Shown here one piece after another: positions 8,501 through 14,708 of a stretch of 44,517 nucleotides of DNA. How positions within the stretch are numbered: position 1 is the first letter of the stretch; each line of letters begins with the position of its first letter. A program made the position numbers and the translations under genes. The stretch covers positions 1 to 44,517 of IMG/VR virus record IMGVR_UViG_3300035667_000005. One strand, written 5' to 3'. The notes under the pieces were generated by a model. That model ran no database searches, had not been told where the DNA came from, and saw only the letters and a program-made list of their open reading frames with translations. Origin of the DNA: a virus.

Positions 8501-9810
8501 CCAAATTCGAGGGCGAGTTGCGCCAGGTCGTCTACGCGATGAAGGCTGACAAGCAGTTCCGCGCTTGGCACAAAGGCGTTACCGGGATGTTCGATATGCA
8601 GGCCGAGCTATCTCAGCGCTTTCGCCATCAACCCCGCGGGAAGCTCTGGGACTGGCTGAAGAGCGACCCCGAGGGGAAGCGTTGGAAAGCTAAATTCGAA
8701 GACCACATGGACTCTTCGATGGGCAACTGGACCGCCTTCACCCGCTACGAGCGCGCCTTCGCCCCACTCGCGATCTTCTATGGCTTCTTGCGCTACTCGC
8801 TGCGTTGGGCAGCGTGGGCTTTCCCGCGAGACCATCCGGTTATGGCGACGGCCGCCTATATGCTGGCTCAGGCTAACGCCAATCAGATCGACAAGCTGAC
8901 GGGAGAAGGGCTCCATGAAGCAGGACTCCAGAAGACCGATGCTCCAGCAAAGTCCGCGAATCCCCTCGCCTACGCTCTCCCGGTTTATGAGGGAGCGAGC
9001 GGAAAACAATCAGTCCTTCCGGGAGGCTCTCGAATCTCGCCCGGCCAATCCTCGGTCACACAGGCTCTCAGTTCCGGTAATCCTGCCGCGATCCTAAGCT
9101 CCGCCAATCCTGCGATCAGCGCGACGATTACGGGCCTGACTGGGGTCGAAGCCTTCACCGGGCAAAAGACCTCGAACCCGAAGGGCTGGGCCGCGCTTGA
9201 ACAGATCACCGGCTTGCCCTACCCGCTACGTGCCAAGCTTCCCGGTCTCGGAGGAGAGGGGCTGGGCGAAAAGGCCCTTGAGGCATTGGGAGGACCCGGA
9301 CGCTCAGTCGCTTCTCAGGCCTATGAAAAGCTCGACAAGAATAAGAACGTGCGCTCGGGAATAATGCCCCTGCTCCCGCAGACGGGGCGCGAGTTCGGAG
9401 CTACTGAAGCCCTCTCGAAGTCCTTCGACCTGAAGTACGGCAAAGGGAAGATCCCCGGTCCCTTCGATAACGCTCTCGTTCAGGATCTCCTTTATGGAAA
9501 CAACGGCAAGCCTAAGCCGCAGCTACTCAAGAAAGTCCTTAAGGAAATTCATAAGTCAGAAGCAGCCTCAGCACTGGTCAAAGGTGCGGAGAGTCCCTTC
9601 TACCCAGATAGCGGCGGAGACTTCAGCCCTACCCAGAAGCGCTTGCTCGAAGCCGTGGAGAACGCCTGGCAGACAGGGCCACGGTCCAAGAAGAAAAAGA
9701 AGGGCAACGCCTACACGGAAGCCTTGGAAGAAAGCTCAGGGGGTAATCCCTATCTGGAAGCCCTCAAATCCCCGAGCGGGGGCAACGCCTATCTGAAAGC
9801 GCTGGAATGA
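5557..9810 (+). CDS. Giant internal virion / DNA-ejection protein (1,417 aa)
   Basis: GTG start with GAGAGG 7 nt upstream. Residues 1-110 are highly basic; 140-330 are Ala/Lys/Arg-rich; 400-870 are long charged helices. A hydrophobic stretch near 877-892 (AWFIAQLPAVAIPAIL) and an aromatic segment near 1075-1090 (YGFLRYSLRWAAWAFP) could contact membrane. The C-terminus carries three copies of GN(A/P)Y(T/L)(E/K)AL. Size, basicity and helix content fit the large ejected core protein of short-tailed phages. The W/F-rich segment also recalls the large polyvalent proteins of some phages. No catalytic motif such as a transglycosylase Glu was found. Its start (MPLSTGTY) resembles that of the NlpC/P60 protein at 27220 (MPLRTGNTY). 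Confidence 0.65.
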   Translation: MPLSTGTYQRKAQKTQRKIKRPTHVAVPFAPTPKGKAAERAATSAAPTATTSPLAVPSLPKAIATKKRQLHRETQRKVKRLRALDTLERKTRTQHRAEGEPSTILRQASTHGTFPPAVAKLKHPSAYKRAEKIALAKLATKENLGEPEDITHAIEAASLATGTGAVVKGVAKGIEEVGLKTFASKGTSAAESAATRAAKSARSYPARKVAKVKATPARVRSAPKRARRAVATQQGRRAAAQSTARSARRHPVRSGYGAAAISPVPLPGSADKRARAFAEGSASALVQHPAETLETTGRSLAGAITGPAALLGATASSIKHGTPEPLVRTAKEEAQGVAHIASQAFSGDVKKAEEAARKEGSLALATPLPALTRLKGYERVRGRVRRTANEARRKVASRGDTLNKRVRHSPEGAEPHVSGHAERKAQRKKTALIKQRIDNPQRIAREHHEASMAHAAAHLPDEAHKAMQVLAEYGARDPRHISDLRHLGPGDKQLHEALDYLEKHPEVWQHKATQGVLAATQRAAESAPAAVVGKGERARLLPQGDLFGHTRPEEMLTLKAEKLSGEKTRQGAWDKLAADDRRMNELRKEGRKLFNQAEVLKGADRDRVLSQGRAVFAQVRQQFKLNKALYQEIKDFTYPERNIDQSKLAPYNDEMRDRYKERVEGSRKAAGYAPAIYTHHAPLEQRGSGLEGTPGQRPATVEHMRQGYLALEDNLDRSFEGLVRGVAHLPRQREAARQFMRAVPEEFKTPFKLDGKERYIIRDSRDWKAITTRKTKENPNGGQVDPKRYGRLALREFNSALKDPFMSEAERTSTLKRILDEAAEGKVKGHEPSLLVPREVIVEARAQTSPKHHEFTEVANAVNRGAVRTLLGTNPAWFIAQLPAVAIPAILTNPKLLNPVHVGSIYKDILKQRKNNPEAALAMEGAAGAQSISSAALRTPLDMQEALTPVEWARGAKALTRGKPARTALSFAKLEMLGKWNAKFEGELRQVVYAMKADKQFRAWHKGVTGMFDMQAELSQRFRHQPRGKLWDWLKSDPEGKRWKAKFEDHMDSSMGNWTAFTRYERAFAPLAIFYGFLRYSLRWAAWAFPRDHPVMATAAYMLAQANANQIDKLTGEGLHEAGLQKTDAPAKSANPLAYALPVYEGASGKQSVLPGGSRISPGQSSVTQALSSGNPAAILSSANPAISATITGLTGVEAFTGQKTSNPKGWAALEQITGLPYPLRAKLPGLGGEGLGEKALEALGGPGRSVASQAYEKLDKNKNVRSGIMPLLPQTGREFGATEALSKSFDLKYGKGKIPGPFDNALVQDLLYGNNGKPKPQLLKKVLKEIHKSEAASALVKGAESPFYPDSGGDFSPTQKRLLEAVENAWQTGPRSKKKKKGNAYTEALEESSGGNPYLEALKSPSGGNAYLKALE

Positions 9811-10002
9811 GTGACCCAGGAGAACAAACAACCAGGGCGCGACTGGGTGCCCATCCTGCTCACGCTGGCTATCCTGTATCTCACCCTCTTGCTCCCCCTC
9901 GCAGCTCTGATTGGAGCCCGACCGGAGGTAATGGGTGGGGCCATCGGGGCTATAGCCGTAGCACTGGGGGGTATCGTAGGAGCCAGGGCGATAGGCAAAT
10001 GA
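9811..10002 (+). CDS. Two-helix membrane protein, holin-like candidate
   Basis: 63 residues from GTG, directly after the giant gene's stop. Two hydrophobic segments, about 12-34 (WVPILLTLAILYLTLLLPLA) and 41-58 (Gly/Ala/Val-rich), with a charged N-terminus and a short basic end. Its TGA overlaps the ATG of the next gene. Membrane topology and its place upstream of the endolysin suggest a holin or lysis accessory. An overlapping 110-aa frame from 9807 was rejected because its first 64 residues lack coherent features. Confidence 0.6.
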   Translation: MTQENKQPGRDWVPILLTLAILYLTLLLPLAALIGARPEVMGGAIGAIAVALGGIVGARAIGK

Positions 10003-10139
10003 ACTACGGCGAGCGCTTCAAACGAGAAGCTCATCTGATCTACGAGGAACTCTTGAAGACGCCGCCCATCGTATTGCTCATACTTTCCTGTCTGGCGGTG
10101 CTGCTCGTAGGAGCGATAGTCGTAGGAGCCACCCGGTGA
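9999..10139 (+). CDS. 46-aa single-pass membrane protein
   Basis: The ATG overlaps the previous stop (ATGA). Residues 1-22 are charged and amphipathic; about 23-43 (PPIVLLILSCLAVLLVGAIV) are a membrane helix with a short basic end, suggesting a class-III-holin or antiholin-like layout. Its TGA overlaps the next ATG. The lysis role is inferred from neighbours. Confidence 0.6.
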   Translation: MNYGERFKREAHLIYEELLKTPPIVLLILSCLAVLLVGAIVVGATR

Positions 10140-10213
10140 TGCCGATTCTCGATTGCCTGGGCGCTATTGCCTGCGTCGCCCCCTTCGCCGCCGTTCTTTG
10201 GTGGGCTTCATGA
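10139..10213 (+). CDS. 24-aa membrane peptide
   Basis: The ATG overlaps the upstream TGA (TGATG), and the peptide ends in an ATGA overlap with the next gene. Residues 3-23 are almost entirely hydrophobic with two Cys and a WWAS end. The exact tiling between two other genes is the main evidence that it is translated. Function unknown. Confidence 0.45.
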   Translation: MPILDCLGAIACVAPFAAVLWWAS

Positions 10214-10953
10214 TCCGCCGCCCACCCGTAGTCCTAGGCATGGCGGCAATCACGATCCTGGCACTTCTCCTGGCGGTTGGACTGATCCTCTTCTCGGTCA
10301 CTCCGACTCAGAAGGACACGCAGGCCGAGTTGAGGCAGGCGGTGATGAGCCAACACGCGATCATCTGCGCTCAGGTCCAGAACACGGCTAACTCCTACAG
10401 GTTTCGGTCTCTGACTCCGAGTGGTCAGGTCGAGCCGATCCGCCACTTCCTAACTAGGATGCAGGCTCAGCAGCAGACGCTGCGATTGGCGCGAGGCTCT
10501 AACTGTCGGAGCGCTCCCAACTTTCCTCCGGTCGGCCTGCAAGTTCGAAGGGCGCTGCATCAGATCAACGAAATCCTCCAGCACTTCGAGCCTGAGCTGC
10601 GCAAGCCGGTGGATCGTAGGACTAGCTCCAGTAAACACGCGAGTTTTCCGCAAGACATCGTCAGGCCTCCTAACGCCGGAGTAGACGAGTCTGGGGTGCC
10701 AGCTACCCTGAAGCCTGAATTGGCCCCCGGCGCTCCCCTGAAGCCGCAGAGAGGGTCTCATAGCGTTCCCGTGGAACCGCCTGAACAGACTTCCCCTCCC
10801 GTAGAAGCTCCTGCTGAATCGGCTCCTGAATCGGCTCCCGAATCGGCGCAAGAAGAAGGGGCCACGCGGGTGGAGGACAAACCTCGCATCGAACTTCCCA
10901 CGGTGCCGATCACCGTTGAAATTGAACTGCCCAAACTGGAAGGACTCGAATGA
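10210..10953 (+). CDS. Membrane-anchored Pro/Glu-rich protein of the lysis region
   Basis: 247 residues. An N-terminal anchor (about residues 7-30, VLGMAAITILALLLAVGLIL) is followed by a helical domain with two Cys, then a Pro/Glu-rich extracytoplasmic tail with ESAP repeats (about residues 200-215). The ATG at 10210 overlaps the preceding stop and is preferred over 10153, which would place a basic extension before the anchor. It lies immediately upstream of the endolysin. A cell-wall-spanning lysis accessory is possible but not shown. Confidence 0.6.
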   Translation: MIRRPPVVLGMAAITILALLLAVGLILFSVTPTQKDTQAELRQAVMSQHAIICAQVQNTANSYRFRSLTPSGQVEPIRHFLTRMQAQQQTLRLARGSNCRSAPNFPPVGLQVRRALHQINEILQHFEPELRKPVDRRTSSSKHASFPQDIVRPPNAGVDESGVPATLKPELAPGAPLKPQRGSHSVPVEPPEQTSPPVEAPAESAPESAPESAQEEGATRVEDKPRIELPTVPITVEIELPKLEGLE

Positions 10954-11819
10954 CCCGTATCAAAGCTCGGCTCGCCAAGATCCTCGAAAGACTGAAGAGC
11001 AACGAGGCCCAGCTTAAGAAGGCTCGCAGGCGTTACAAAGCCAACACCGGACTTGAGCAGAAGGAAAAGGCAAAAGCCGCGAAGTTTCAGCAGCAGGCTG
11101 ACGAAGAACGGCTGGAAACTGGTCACAGCTTTTCGAATCCCCTAGCCGCTGACGCGCTAGACCGCAAGGCGGCTCGTTGTTTGCACCGCGCTCATAAGGC
11201 TCATCTGCGCTCTGTCTATTGGCGAGGGAAAGTCAAGCTAGCCGTGCAGAAGAAGCACGACCTAGGCATCCATCAGGACAAGATTGCGGCTGAACTAGCC
11301 AAATGGAAGAAAGAGCACGGCGTTGTGGTCGAAGGCAACAAAGTAGTTGGGGGGACACCCGGTCAGCGCTGGAAAGCGGCGCTTTTGACATCTGTCAAGA
11401 ACTGCCCGAACGGCAAGAGGCGGAACTTCTACTCGCAATCGGGTAACTGGGATATCGACCACGAACTCGTAGGTGGCCCCGAGTACGGGCATCGCTCCGA
11501 TTGTTCCTCGACGGTTACCGGCTGGGCAAAGGCTTGCGGACTGCCCGATCCCAACGGAGAAGACTTCCGTGGGGGATACACCGGGACGCTTGTGGGCCAG
11601 CACAATGGCTGGAAAGAGGTCTCACGTAGCTACATGGAAACCTTCGGCCATCCCGCCTACATCGTCTATGGCCCAGGTGCCGGGCATCACGTAGAGGCCT
11701 ACCTAGGCCCCGGGGATAGGACGGCTGGGCACGGTTCGGCGGCGGTCGATTTTGGTATCGTGGACGACTTCGGAGATGGCGACCTAAGATGCTACGTCTA
11801 TGAGGGCTCTGGATCTTAG
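10950..11819 (+). CDS. Endolysin, NlpC/P60-type cysteine peptidase
   Basis: 289 residues. Residues 1-125 form a basic coiled coil. The catalytic domain starts near 135: HRSDCSS places the nucleophile at C185, and [11 protein letters not shown] places the catalytic His at H246 or H247. This family cleaves peptide cross-links or stems of peptidoglycan. The start is ATGA-coupled to the membrane protein upstream, and a holin-like gene follows about 0.6 kb downstream. The long helical N-terminus may bind wall or membrane. Confidence is high for the peptidase family, moderate for the lysis role, because a second NlpC/P60 protein is at 27220-28986. Confidence 0.8.
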   Translation: MTRIKARLAKILERLKSNEAQLKKARRRYKANTGLEQKEKAKAAKFQQQADEERLETGHSFSNPLAADALDRKAARCLHRAHKAHLRSVYWRGKVKLAVQKKHDLGIHQDKIAAELAKWKKEHGVVVEGNKVVGGTPGQRWKAALLTSVKNCPNGKRRNFYSQSGNWDIDHELVGGPEYGHRSDCSSTVTGWAKACGLPDPNGEDFRGGYTGTLVGQHNGWKEVSRSYMETFGHPAYIVYGPGAGHHVEAYLGPGDRTAGHGSAAVDFGIVDDFGDGDLRCYVYEGSGS

Positions 11820-12327
11820 CGGTCAACGCTTCGGTCGCCTTGTTGCGCTACACCGAATAGAGAACTCCCTGCAAGGGAAGGCCCGCTGGCGTTGCCTATG
11901 TGACTGTGAAGGCATTAAGGATGTCACATCTAGCGGGTTGAACGCCGGAGACACGCTTTCCTGTGGGTGCCTCAACAAAGAGAAGAGAGCCTCGCGAGCC
12001 CGCGCCCTTGGCTATGCGAGCAGGCTGCACGGCCACAGCGTGGAAGCTACTCGTACCTACAACACATGGCTTTGTATGAGGGCTCGTTGTAGCCGCCCCA
12101 CCGATGAGCACTTTCCTGCTTACGGGGGTCGCGGAATTCAAGTATGCAACCGATGGCAAAAGAGCTTTCAGGCTTTTCTCGAAGATATGGGGGAGCGGCC
12201 TGAAGGACGAACGTTGGATCGCGCCGACAACGAGGGGCACTATGAACCCGGCAACTGTCGTTGGGCTACGCCGAAGGAGCAAGCCAACAATCGACGGCCT
12301 CGCACAAAAGCTTCCTTCGAGGGGTAG
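11800..12327 (+). CDS. HNH/AP2-type homing-endonuclease-like protein
   Basis: 175 residues. The N-terminus ([14 protein letters not shown]) and zinc ribbon (CLCDC then SCGCL) are followed by [26 protein letters not shown] and [19 protein letters not shown] near the C-terminus. This order is characteristic of a widespread phage family related to HNH/AP2 homing endonucleases. The ATG overlaps the endolysin 3' end by 20 bp. It separates the endolysin from the holin candidate, as expected of a mobile intruder. Whether it still cuts is unknown. Confidence 0.8.
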   Translation: MRALDLSGQRFGRLVALHRIENSLQGKARWRCLCDCEGIKDVTSSGLNAGDTLSCGCLNKEKRASRARALGYASRLHGHSVEATRTYNTWLCMRARCSRPTDEHFPAYGGRGIQVCNRWQKSFQAFLEDMGERPEGRTLDRADNEGHYEPGNCRWATPKEQANNRRPRTKASFEG

Positions 12328-12341
12328 GATGTGGCCATGAA
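12325..12341 (+). promoter_or_regulatory. Leaderless-type promoter with operator-like site 2
   Basis: TAGGAT (12325-12330) lies 6 nt before the ATG at 12337, with no ribosome-binding site. GATGTG-GC-CATGAA (12328-12341) overlaps box and start codon and matches the operator family less closely (GC centre). It could allow the lysis genes to be expressed independently of upstream read-through. Confidence 0.5.
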
Positions 12342-12456
12342 TAAGCTAAGAGCCTTGAAGGCTCATCAACGTTGGCTGGAAATGTTCAATCAACCACTCG
12401 TGACCATGCGCCAGGAACTCTTCGGCCTGATCCGCGACGAAAAGACAGGGGACTGA
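12337..12456 (+). CDS. 39-aa helical protein of the lysis region
   Basis: The ATG is 6 nt after a TAGGAT box, so it is probably leaderless. The protein is a single amphipathic helix (KLRALKAHQRWLEMFNQPL then RQELFGLIRDE). The stop overlaps the next ATG (TGATG). Function unknown. Confidence 0.6.
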   Translation: MNKLRALKAHQRWLEMFNQPLVTMRQELFGLIRDEKTGD

Positions 12457-12644
12457 TGAAATTCTTGGATGATCTCCCAGTTGGGACGATCACTGCCCTG
12501 GGCGGAGGGATCCTCGCCTTGATCGGGTACCTGAATCATGACATTACGATCTTCCAGGCCCTAGCAGCCTGGGGCATTACAAGCGCTGGTGGAGGCGGCA
12601 TCGGCGTCGCCCGGAACGGCTCGGGCCGAGGGGTCAGAAAGTGA
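12456..12644 (+). CDS. Holin candidate, 62 aa
   Basis: Two hydrophobic segments (about residues 10-27, GTITALGGGILALIGYL, and 33-52, FQALAAWGITSAGGGGIGV) are separated by a short NHDI turn, with a basic C-terminus (RNGSGRGVRK). Size and topology match small class II holins. It lies just downstream of the endolysin and HNH insertion. Its stop overlaps a GTG start (GTGA). Confidence 0.6.
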   Translation: MKFLDDLPVGTITALGGGILALIGYLNHDITIFQALAAWGITSAGGGGIGVARNGSGRGVRK

Positions 12645-12703
12645 TTACGACCCTTCTCGTCATCCTGCTAATCGTCGTGATCGTCGTTCTGCTCGTTCGT
12701 TGA
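12641..12703 (+). CDS. 20-aa transmembrane micropeptide
   Basis: GTG start overlapping the holin stop; TGA overlapping a TTG start for the nuclease. After MITT the peptide is an unbroken run of L, I and V ending in R, the length of one membrane helix. The tight tiling on both sides argues for translation. It may act with the neighbouring holin. Confidence 0.5.
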   Translation: MITTLLVILLIVVIVVLLVR

Positions 12704-13008
12704 GCAAAGCCCTTGGGATCCAGAGGGAGCGGCAAGTCCGGGAGCGGCTTGAGTCTGAAGGCTGGGCTGTTGTACGGGCCGCCGGCTCTCTCGGTTGTAT
12801 CGATCTAGTCGCAGGGAAGGCTGGAGAGATAACGCTTGCGGTTGAGGTCAAAGCCGACTCCAAGAAGTTCGGTCCCTTCAATAACTTCGGCCCAGATAAG
12901 CGGGCTGGACTGATCGCCTTCGCCTATGCAGCCGGGTGGAAACCGGTCCTCGCCTGGTGGCCCCCGCATGGAGAGCTGAAATGGCTGCCTCCCTCGGAGT
13001 GGCCTTGA
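12700..13008 (+). CDS. Hjc-like PD-(D/E)xK nuclease (possible Holliday-junction resolvase)
   Basis: 102 residues from a TTG start coupled to the previous stop (TTGA). Motifs: E10 in the first helix (IQRERQVRERL), D35 in CIDLVA, and E49-V-K51 in LAVEVKAD, matching the Glu...Asp...ExK core of small archaeal-type resolvases. The longer ATG start at 12589 overlaps the holin and adds residues without recognisable features. Such enzymes resolve branched DNA before packaging. It is the last gene of the rightward late block. Confidence 0.7.
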   Translation: MSKALGIQRERQVRERLESEGWAVVRAAGSLGCIDLVAGKAGEITLAVEVKADSKKFGPFNNFGPDKRAGLIAFAYAAGWKPVLAWWPPHGELKWLPPSEWP

Positions 13009-13032
13009 CATATGGCCACATTCTGATACGGT
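13005..13032 (+). promoter_or_regulatory. Strong promoter with operator in the spacer, site 3
   Basis: TTGACA (13005-13010), a 16-bp spacer and TACGGT (13027-13032, TANNNT). The layout matches the promoter at 14645 (TTGACA-16-TATGGT). CATATG-GC-CACATT (13009-13022) occupies the spacer, so bound protein would exclude polymerase. No gene starts before the terminator about 70 nt past the expected start point. Confidence 0.65.
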
Positions 13033-13038
13033 GGCCTA

Positions 13039-13137
13039 GGTCCTGTGACTGGGATCCTATCTCACTAGTTCTGTAGTTACGGTTGTTTTGCTTGATGGAT
13101 GAGGCGTTGTGCTCGAGAGGGCGCAGCGCCTCTTTTT
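13039..13137 (+). ncRNA. Candidate ~100-nt phage small RNA
   Basis: Bounded by the promoter at 13005-13032 (predicted start near 13039) and the strong hairpin plus T-run at 13101-13137. No convincing ORF lies inside: the longest start, ATG 13095, reads only 15 codons and runs through the terminator. No known RNA family was recognised. The gap between the nuclease stop (13008) and the converging gene end (13142) contains nothing else. Confidence 0.5.
13101..13137 (+). terminator. Strong rho-independent terminator
   Basis: A 12-bp stem, 13101-13112 with 13121-13132, including two G-U pairs, an 8-nt loop and then TTTTT (13133-13137). It would end both the late rightward transcript and the candidate small RNA. 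The reverse strand lacks a T-run, so it acts rightward. Confidence 0.85.
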
Positions 13138-13141
13138 CGTT

Positions 13142-13792
13142 CTAGGGCCCTTCTGGATAGAGGATCGAGAGGGCCTCTGGCGCTCCCAGCCCTGTCAAGA
13201 AGCGATCGACCGTGCGCAGGGAGACCGTCGGGTACTCCCGGGACAGGATCGTCGTAAGCTGGCGCTGGTTGATTCCAGCCGCTTCGCTGATGGCCTGGAA
13301 GCTCCTTCCCTTCATCTCCCCTTCGAGGAATAAGGCGAGAGGCTCCGTGGCCAGAAGGCTTCCCCTGCCGTGCTGACCGGGGCGCTCTAAGACCCGGCAA
13401 CCTTCTTCCCTGCGTTTGATTGCCTCTCGTTCCCGCTTGCGCTCTAGGAAGCGCTGGTAATAAGCTGGGTCTTCCACGCGCTTGCGTTCCCACCACTGCA
13501 TCCAGCGCGCGTAAGCGTCCTTCCCATCTAGTTGTTCTCGTTTCCGCGTTTCTTTGTTCTGGACCAGCTTGCAGACCTTACAAGCGCTCTCAGGGCGCCT
13601 AGTCGCTTGCTTGCCCTTGGGTTTGCGGGTGCTCCAATGGAATTCAGAGAGAGGCTTCGTCTCCCCGCATTTCGAGCAGCGCTTGTGCGTAGGGTCTTCC
13701 ACCGGAGGTGGCAGAGAAGCGAGATAGCGTTTCCGGCCTTCGCTGACTTTGCGTCGCTGCGCAGCCGTCAGCTTCTGCCCCTTGGCCCCCAC
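13142..13792 (-). CDS. Zn-ribbon plus C-terminal HTH DNA-binding protein (candidate regulator)
   Basis: 216 residues from a GTG start. CSKC...CKVC (about residues 39-73) is a zinc ribbon; residues 80-140 are highly charged helix. Residues about 155-216 form a helix-turn-helix of the kind common in actinophages (ISEAAGINQRQLTTIL, VDRFLTGLG). TAGGGT lies 6 nt before the GTG with no ribosome-binding site, so it is probably leaderless. The operator copy at 13829-13842 sits between it and the divergent gene at 13838. It is the lone reverse-strand gene between late and early rightward blocks, a typical place for a switch regulator. Binding to the palindrome is a hypothesis. Confidence 0.7.
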   Translation of the reverse strand: MGAKGQKLTAAQRRKVSEGRKRYLASLPPPVEDPTHKRCSKCGETKPLSEFHWSTRKPKGKQATRRPESACKVCKLVQNKETRKREQLDGKDAYARWMQWWERKRVEDPAYYQRFLERKREREAIKRREEGCRVLERPGQHGRGSLLATEPLALFLEGEMKGRSFQAISEAAGINQRQLTTILSREYPTVSLRTVDRFLTGLGAPEALSILYPEGP

Positions 13793-13798
13793 GTAGGC

Positions 13799-13842
13799 AC
13801 CCTATCCTACGTCCGCGAGCTGCGCTAGATTATGTCCATGAA
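13799..13842. promoter_or_regulatory. Divergent leaderless-type promoters with operator, site 4
   Basis: Leftward: TAGGGT (complement of 13799-13804), 6 nt from GTG 13792. Rightward: TAGATT (13826-13831), 6 nt from ATG 13838. ATTATG-TC-CATGAA (13829-13842) covers the rightward start and lies near the leftward -35 position, so one bound protein could repress the right gene and modulate the left. Confidence 0.6.
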
Positions 13843-14023
13843 ACAACTACGCGCAAAAGGAATCAAGAAGCTGACTCGGCAATTGCAAGCCGATTGTAAG
13901 CACTTGGAACGCTTGAGTCGTGACGATGTGGCGCTCCAGGTGACACTAGAAGGTGCTTACGACCACCTGGAGCGAGCCACCGAAAGAGTCCAAGAACTGA
14001 TCGAGGAGAGAGCCAGTGCCTGA
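13838..14023 (+). CDS. 61-aa coiled-coil protein, first early gene
   Basis: All helical, with heptad patterns (LTRQLQADCKHLERL, ATERVQELIEERA). The second in-frame ATG (13838) is preferred over 13832 because it is 6 nt from TAGATT, as at the other leaderless genes. The 3' end overlaps the SSB-like gene. Function unknown. Confidence 0.6.
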   Translation: MKQLRAKGIKKLTRQLQADCKHLERLSRDDVALQVTLEGAYDHLERATERVQELIEERASA

Positions 14024-14540
14024 TTTTCAAGTCGTACGAGCGGATCACAAGGAAGACTGGAGCGGGAAATTCGGGCCGATGAGCACCTACGCCCTGGAGC
14101 TACAGGAGGCCGGAGACGGCTCCGGGAACTCCCGACAGGTAGAGATGAACCAGAAGCCCTCGACAGCCCCTCCACTGGCCGGAGAAACGCTCTCAGGGAC
14201 CATCACGCCCAGTTCCAACCCGGACTTCGCAGATAAGTTCAAGAAGGAGTTCAAGGAGGGCGGCTTCTCAGGAGGCGGGGGTGGATCAAAGGGCGGAGGG
14301 ACTTTCAAGCCCCGCGATCCTTCTGAAATCGCGGGAGCGAGGCACGCTCATAACCTCCTCGTAGCCGCTCATACGTTCGCGCCGCTCCAGCATCCAGAAG
14401 CGACTCCGCCAGTTATTCAGCAGCGCCTGGACGACCTAGAGGCCTTCGCCTGCGTCTTGGACGAAAAGACCGCAGCGATCAGCGATGCGGCTAAGGCTCC
14501 GTCAGTCCCCGCCGAGAAGGACACCAGTATTCCATTCTGA
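14016..14540 (+). CDS. SSB-like (OB-fold) single-stranded DNA-binding protein candidate
   Basis: 174 residues. Residues 1-70 resemble actinophage ssDNA-binding-type domains (WSGKFGPMSTYALELQEAG, then VEMNQKPSTAPPLAGETLSG). Next come DFADKFKKEFKEG, a glycine linker (SGGGGGSKGGG, about residues 88-98), a helical domain, and an acidic tip ending in SIPF. Bacterial SSB ends in a similar D/E-rich tip with IPF that recruits partner enzymes. This is the only replication-type protein recognised. It is followed by a terminator at 14601-14637. Confidence 0.55.
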   Translation: MPDFQVVRADHKEDWSGKFGPMSTYALELQEAGDGSGNSRQVEMNQKPSTAPPLAGETLSGTITPSSNPDFADKFKKEFKEGGFSGGGGGSKGGGTFKPRDPSEIAGARHAHNLLVAAHTFAPLQHPEATPPVIQQRLDDLEAFACVLDEKTAAISDAAKAPSVPAEKDTSIPF

Positions 14541-14600
14541 ACTGATACCGTTGTCTTGGACCTCGCCTACGGCGCGCCAAGGGTAAAAGATTAGGGCCAT

Positions 14601-14637
14601 GGGCCGTCTTTGGTTAAAGGAGGCGGCCCTTTTGTTT
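14601..14637 (+). terminator. Rho-independent terminator
   Basis: GGGCCG (14601-14606) pairs with CGGCCC (14624-14629); the inner TCTTT pairs with AAAGGA with a bulge; GGTT loop; then TTTTGTTTG. It ends the 13838-14540 unit just before the promoter at 14645. Confidence 0.8.
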
Positions 14638-14644
14638 GTGGTTC

Positions 14645-14672
14645 TTGACAGTTCCTACGGATTCTGTATGGT
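14645..14672 (+). promoter_or_regulatory. Strong sigma-70-type early promoter
   Basis: TTGACA (14645-14650), 16-bp spacer, TATGGT (14667-14672). Predicted start near 14679; the leader has GGGAGAG before ATG 14709. No palindromic operator lies in the spacer, unlike 13005-13032, so this promoter may escape the operator network. Confidence 0.75.
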
Positions 14673-14708
14673 CTAAGAAGCACTGACTACAACGTAGGGA
14701 GAGAACCT

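Noticed and set aside
9807-10139. 110-codon forward ORF spanning two membrane genes
   Set aside because: Its first 64 codons are P/G/H/R-rich without features, whereas the overlapping 9811 frame gives a clean membrane protein; only the 9999-10139 part is kept.
12589-12699. Longer N-terminus for the Hjc-like nuclease
   Set aside because: It would overlap the holin candidate and the 20-aa peptide almost completely, and adds only a Ser/Arg-rich segment.
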